Shown here: one piece after another, positions 15,607 through 18,531 of the stretch
Layout: each line of letters starts with the position of its first letter
Position numbering within the stretch: position 1 is the stretch's first letter
NCBI GenBank assembly: GCA_015655035.1
Contig: JAATFS010000123.1
Coordinates: forward strand, 1-18,531
Direction of reading: 5' to 3'
Length of the DNA: 18,531 nucleotides
Origin: Lysobacterales bacterium
Lineage (GTDB): Bacteria > Pseudomonadota > Gammaproteobacteria > Xanthomonadales > Xanthomonadaceae
Program-made: the position numbers and the translations under genes
Notes under the pieces: model-generated
The model's input: the letters and a program-made list of their open reading frames with translations, nothing else
The model's database searches: none
Told to the model about the DNA's origin: nothing

Positions 15607-15924
15607 CTACTCCTTCTTTGTTTCGGCTTTCGCGCTGGGCTTGAACATCGCCAGCATCCGATCGGTGACCACGTAGCCGCCGGCCGCGTTTCCGGCGCCG
15701 AGTGCCACGCCGATGAAGCCGATCGCCTGACCCGCCACGGTGTCGGCGTTGAACAACGCATGCATGGCGCCGACCACGACGATGCCGTGAATGAAGTTGG
15801 AGCCGGACATCAGCGGCGTATGCAGGATCGAGGGCACCTTGCCGATCACCTCGTAGCCGGTGAAGGCGGCGAGCATGAACACGTACAGCGCAACCATCCA
15901 GCCAATGGAAAGATCCAGGGTCAT
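15607..15924 (-). CDS. pntAB: NAD(P) transhydrogenase subunit alpha 2 (small membrane part)
   Basis: A 105-residue protein with three or four hydrophobic segments (about 8-25, 45-60 and 64-85) and the conserved core KVPSILHTPLMSGSNFIHG. It is the membrane portion of the transhydrogenase alpha subunit, split from the soluble NAD(H)-binding part as in Rhodospirillum rubrum; in E. coli both are fused in one PntA. Start ATG 15924 has AAAGGAG overlapping the end of pntAA, with only 3 bp between the two genes, so the three subunits are made from one message. The charged tail AKAETKKE is not conserved in the family. Confidence 0.95.
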   Translation of the reverse strand: MTLDLSIGWMVALYVFMLAAFTGYEVIGKVPSILHTPLMSGSNFIHGIVVVGAMHALFNADTVAGQAIGFIGVALGAGNAAGGYVVTDRMLAMFKPSAKAETKKE

Positions 15925-15927
15925 GAC

Positions 15928-17064
15928 TTACTCCTTTGCGGTCGGCGTCACCGCGCCGGATGAGGGAACGGACGCCGGTGCCGGCGCGCGGTAAAGCAAT
16001 GTGCCGGCGACCACTTCGTCGTCGTAGTCCGGCGCCAGCGTGCCGTCGCGGACGAACAGCCCCAGCAATGCCAGCAGGTTCTTCGCATACAGTTCGCTGG
16101 CATGCTGGGCCAGCCGCGATGGCACGTTGAACGGCGCCACGATCAGCGCCGGTCCCACCTGGACGTTTTCGCCCGGCACCGTGCCTTCGCAGTTGCCGCC
16201 GCTGTCGGCCGCCAGGTCCACGATCACCGAGCCGGGCTTCATGCCGTCGATCTGGCTACGATCGATCAACCGCGGCGCGGTACGGCCAGGCACGTTGGCG
16301 GTGGTGATGACCATGTCCGCCGCCTGGATATGCTGGGTGAGCACGGCAGCGGCCTTGGCGCGTTCCTCATCGGTGAGTTCGCGCGCATACCCGCCTTCGC
16401 CGGTGGCATCGATACCGGTATCGACGAAGCGCGCCCCGACCGACTGCGCCTGTTCGCGCGTCTCCGGGCGTACGTCGTACCCCTCGGTAACCGCGCCGAG
16501 CCGGTGCGCGGTCGCCAACGCCTGCAACCCGGCAACGCCCAGGCCCATGACCAGTACGTGTGCGGCGCGCAGCGAACCGACGGCTGTCGTCATCATCGGC
16601 AGGATCCGCGGCAGGCTGACCGCGCCCAGCAGCGGCGCGTAATAGCCGGCCAAGGTCGCCTGGCTGGACAACGCATCCATTGCCTGGGCGCGACTGATGC
16701 GTGGCACCCGCTCCATCGCGAAGGCGGTGACGCCGCGCTCGGTCAATGCCTGCTGCAAGCCGGGCGCCTTGTCCGGATAGAGCAGGCCGACCAGCAGGCT
16801 GCCCGGGCGCATCGCCGCCACCACTTGCGTCGATGGCGCCTGCACCGCCAGCACGATATCGGCCTCGGCCAACAGTTCGCCGACGTCGTCGACCACGGTG
16901 GCGCCGGCATACGCGCCATCGTTGAACGAGGCGCCTACGCCTGCGCCGGACTGTATTCGCAATTGCGCTCCCAGCTTGGTCAGCTTGGGCAGCAGCGCAG
17001 GCACCATCGCCACCCGCCGTTCGCCGGGGCGCTCCTCTTTCAGTACTGCAACCGTAAAGGACAT
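15928..17064 (-). CDS. pntAA: NAD(P) transhydrogenase subunit alpha 1 (soluble domain I)
   Basis: A 378-residue cytoplasmic subunit of the alanine dehydrogenase/PNT family. It binds NAD(H) and passes hydride to domain III of PntB. The N-terminal half begins FTVAVLKEERPGERRVA, typical of the family. The Rossmann fold shows VLVMGLGVAGLQALATAHRLGA (fingerprint GLGVAG, 174-179) followed by YDVRPETREQ. The C-terminal tail (360-378, APAPASVPSSGAVTP) is a Pro-rich linker where the E. coli protein continues into its membrane part. Start ATG 17064 was chosen for homology and GAGG upstream; the frame stays open to 17190 but overlaps the promoter region without similarity. It is first in the operon and divergent from frmR. 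Confidence 0.95.
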   Translation of the reverse strand: MSFTVAVLKEERPGERRVAMVPALLPKLTKLGAQLRIQSGAGVGASFNDGAYAGATVVDDVGELLAEADIVLAVQAPSTQVVAAMRPGSLLVGLLYPDKAPGLQQALTERGVTAFAMERVPRISRAQAMDALSSQATLAGYYAPLLGAVSLPRILPMMTTAVGSLRAAHVLVMGLGVAGLQALATAHRLGAVTEGYDVRPETREQAQSVGARFVDTGIDATGEGGYARELTDEERAKAAAVLTQHIQAADMVITTANVPGRTAPRLIDRSQIDGMKPGSVIVDLAADSGGNCEGTVPGENVQVGPALIVAPFNVPSRLAQHASELYAKNLLALLGLFVRDGTLAPDYDDEVVAGTLLYRAPAPASVPSSGAVTPTAKE

Positions 17065-17128
17065 GGGCACTGCCTCATAAGAAAGAAGGATGACCAGTTC
17101 ACGGTGCGCCTTCGGTGGTGAGGACACC

Positions 17129-17142
17129 TTGACCCAAATCAA
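17129..17142. promoter_or_regulatory. FNR-like box in the pntAA-frmR divergent region
   Basis: TTGACCCAAATCAA matches nine of ten defined positions of the FNR/ANR consensus TTGAT-N4-ATCAA. It is centred about 71 bp upstream of the pntAA start codon on the minus strand. No strong -10 is placed exactly for class I or class II activation, so a repressing role or a chance match cannot be excluded. Confidence 0.4.
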
Positions 17143-17205
17143 TAACGCCGTTTCGCACGGTTTTAACTGCGCTTGAGCAGACTCGACCAAGCCGCCCGCG
17201 AGCAG

Positions 17206-17233
17206 TTGACTTCATACTCCCAGGGAGTATTAT
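17206..17233 (+). promoter_or_regulatory. Sigma-70 promoter of frmR-frmA
   Basis: TTGACT (17206-17211) and TATTAT (17228-17233) are separated by 16 bp, each one mismatch from consensus. Transcription would start near 17240, about 28 bp before the frmR ATG. The spacer and -10 are overlaid by the first FrmR-type operator. Confidence 0.7.
17214..17230. promoter_or_regulatory. FrmR operator 1
   Basis: ATACTCCCAGGGAGTAT is a perfect 8-1-8 palindrome lying between the -35 and -10 hexamers. Its TACT-N7-AGTA arms around a G/C tract are the layout known for RcnR/FrmR-type members of the CsoR family. Occupancy would block RNA polymerase. Confidence 0.75.
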
Positions 17234-17236
17234 TGG

Positions 17237-17253
17237 ATACTCCCCAGCAGTAT
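17237..17253. promoter_or_regulatory. FrmR operator 2
   Basis: ATACTCCCCAGCAGTAT repeats the outer arms and C tract of operator 1, with a less perfect centre. It is 23 bp from operator 1 centre to centre, about two helical turns, and overlies the expected transcription start. Confidence 0.7.
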
Positions 17254-17267
17254 CAGGATCCGACTGG

Positions 17268-17543
17268 ATGCCCCGCACCGTAGAAGAGAAACGCCGTGTC
17301 CTGGCTCGAGTGCGCCGTGTGCGCGGCCAGCTGGATTCACTGGAACGCGCGCTGGAGGAAGGCGCCGACTGCGGTCCGGTCCTGCAGCAGATCGCGGCGG
17401 TTCGCGGCGCCATCAATGGACTGATGGCCGGCGTACTGGAAAGCCATTTGCGGGAGGAATTCGCTCATCTCACCGAGGGCAGCGACACCCCACAGTCGTC
17501 CATCGACGACGTCGTTTCCCTGGTTCGTTCGTATCTTCGTTGA
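17268..17543 (+). CDS. frmR: Formaldehyde-sensing repressor FrmR (CsoR/RcnR family)
   Basis: A 91-residue all-helical DNA-binding repressor of the DUF156 (CsoR/RcnR/FrmR) family. The sensor residues of E. coli FrmR are present: Pro2 at the processed N-terminus and Cys35 (GADCGPVLQQIAAVRGAINGL region), which formaldehyde crosslinks to release DNA, and His60 (ESHLREE). The absence of CsoR-type Cu(I) ligand cysteines at later positions supports an aldehyde rather than copper sensor. The start ATG 17268 has AGGA about 9 bp upstream. Two palindromic operators in its own promoter indicate autorepression and control of the downstream dehydrogenase gene, 56 bp away on the same strand. Confidence 0.95.
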   Translation: MPRTVEEKRRVLARVRRVRGQLDSLERALEEGADCGPVLQQIAAVRGAINGLMAGVLESHLREEFAHLTEGSDTPQSSIDDVVSLVRSYLR

Positions 17544-17599
17544 CCTTTGCGTCGACCGCTCCCTTTCAACCCATCCCCCTTTTATTGATGAGGACCACC

Positions 17600-18531
17600 A
17601 TGAAATCACGTGCAGCAGTCGCATTCGGCCCCGGCAAGCCGCTGGAAATCGTCGAGATCGACGTCGCTCCGCCGCAGAAGGGCGAAGTACTGATCAAGGT
17701 CACCCATACCGGCGTCTGCCACACCGACGCCTTCACCCTCTCCGGCGACGACCCGGAAGGCATCTTCCCCGCCGTGCTCGGCCATGAAGGCGCCGGCATC
17801 GTGGTCGAGGTCGGCGAAGGCGTCACCAGCGTCAAGCCTGGCGACCACGTCATCCCGCTGTATACCGCCGAGTGTGGCGAGTGCCTGTTCTGTAAATCCG
17901 GCAAGACCAACCTGTGCGTGGCCGTGCGCGCGACCCAGGGCAAGGGCGTGATGCCCGACGGCACCACCCGCTTCTCCTACAACGGTGAGCCGCTCTATCA
18001 CTACATGGGCTGCTCCACCTTCAGCGAGTACACGGTGGTGGCCGAGGTGTCGCTGGCCAAGATCAATCCTGAAGCCAACCCGGAACACGTCTGCCTGCTG
18101 GGCTGCGGCGTCACCACCGGCATCGGTGCGGTGCACAACACCGCCAAGGTGCAGGAAGGCGACAGCGTCGCGGTGTTCGGCCTGGGCGGGATCGGCCTGG
18201 CCGTCATCCAGGGCGCACGCCAGGCCAAGGCCGGGCGCATCATCGCCGTGGACACCAACCCGTCCAAGTTCGAGCTTGCGCGCAGCTTCGGCGCAACCGA
18301 CTGCATCAATCCCAAGGATTACGACAAGCCGATCCAGCAAGTCATTGTCGAGATGACCGGCTGGGGCGTGGACCATTCGTTCGAGTGCATCGGCAACGTC
18401 AACGTCATGCGCGCAGCGCTCGAAAGCGCCCATCGCGGCTGGGGCCAGTCGGTGGTCATCGGCGTGGCCGGCGCCGGCCAGGAAATCAGCACCCGGCCGT
18501 TCCAGTTGGTCACCGGCCGGCGCTGGATCGG
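17600..18531 (+). CDS. frmA: S-(hydroxymethyl)glutathione dehydrogenase / class III alcohol dehydrogenase; 3' end outside window
   Basis: The first 310 codons of a roughly 369-residue cytoplasmic zinc dehydrogenase that oxidises the glutathione adduct of formaldehyde to S-formylglutathione with NAD+. Catalytic zinc ligands Cys40 (GVCHTD), His62 (GHEGAG) and Cys169 (LLGCGVTTG) and structural zinc ligands Cys92, Cys95, Cys98 and Cys106 (CGECLFCKSGKTNLC) are all present. The Rossmann fingerprint is GLGGIG at 194-199. Start ATG 17600 is preceded by GAGGA at 5 bp; an in-frame ATG at 17588 sits before that ribosome site and is less likely. It is co-transcribed with frmR and controlled by its operators. 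An S-formylglutathione hydrolase gene (frmB) would be expected beyond the right edge. Confidence 0.96.
   Translation, partial: MKSRAAVAFGPGKPLEIVEIDVAPPQKGEVLIKVTHTGVCHTDAFTLSGDDPEGIFPAVLGHEGAGIVVEVGEGVTSVKPGDHVIPLYTAECGECLFCKSGKTNLCVAVRATQGKGVMPDGTTRFSYNGEPLYHYMGCSTFSEYTVVAEVSLAKINPEANPEHVCLLGCGVTTGIGAVHNTAKVQEGDSVAVFGLGGIGLAVIQGARQAKAGRIIAVDTNPSKFELARSFGATDCINPKDYDKPIQQVIVEMTGWGVDHSFECIGNVNVMRAALESAHRGWGQSVVIGVAGAGQEISTRPFQLVTGRRWI

Noticed and set aside
1..18531. CRISPR arrays, tRNA genes, insertion sequences, toxin-antitoxin or defence modules
   Set aside because: No spaced direct repeats, tRNA-like cloverleafs, transposase motifs or defence-type domains were recognised on either strand.

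Overview
The window is a GC-rich (roughly two-thirds GC) proteobacterial chromosome segment. Gene content and order point to the Xanthomonadaceae, most likely Xanthomonas or a close relative: mltB-rlpA-dacC-DUF493-lipB-lipA on one strand, a three-gene transhydrogenase operon, and a frmR-frmA formaldehyde module. No tRNA, rRNA, CRISPR array, prophage or insertion sequence was found. Most of it is ordinary core chromosome, and no wholly new multi-gene system is evident.

Left part (1-3760). A secreted protein of uncertain family runs off the left edge on the minus strand. Its Glu-Cys and Ala-Glu-Asn motifs recall bacterial Tgl transglutaminases. Next come a glycine-zipper envelope protein with its terminator and a DUF2242 lipoprotein with a repetitive Pro/Ala tail, both minus. 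A secreted endonuclease/exonuclease/phosphatase (EEP) family enzyme is divergent from these on the plus strand. Just behind it lies a C-terminal scrap of a TauE/SafE-type permease, read here as a truncated pseudogene.

Middle part (3793-12390, all minus). Prc, a periplasmic tail-specific protease with its own terminator, is followed by two envelope and cofactor blocks. DUF493-lipB-lipA (overlapping or closely spaced) makes lipoate: LipB transfers octanoate from ACP and LipA inserts the sulfurs. Upstream, mltB and rlpA overlap by ATGA and encode two outer-membrane lytic transglycosylases. dacC encodes a D,D-carboxypeptidase that trims the peptidoglycan peptides. dacC has its own probable promoter and terminator.

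Right part (12391-18531). A 370-bp intergenic region holds an FNR-like palindrome near mltB, a strong G-quadruplex motif and a terminator. A compact minus-strand run pntAA-pntAB-pntB is followed after 44 bp by a Sad/GabD-like aldehyde dehydrogenase, probably one four-gene redox operon. It is divergent from frmR-frmA. The frmR promoter carries two 17-bp CsoR/FrmR-type operators, one placed between -35 and -10, so formaldehyde-dependent control can be read almost directly from the DNA. frmA runs off the right edge.
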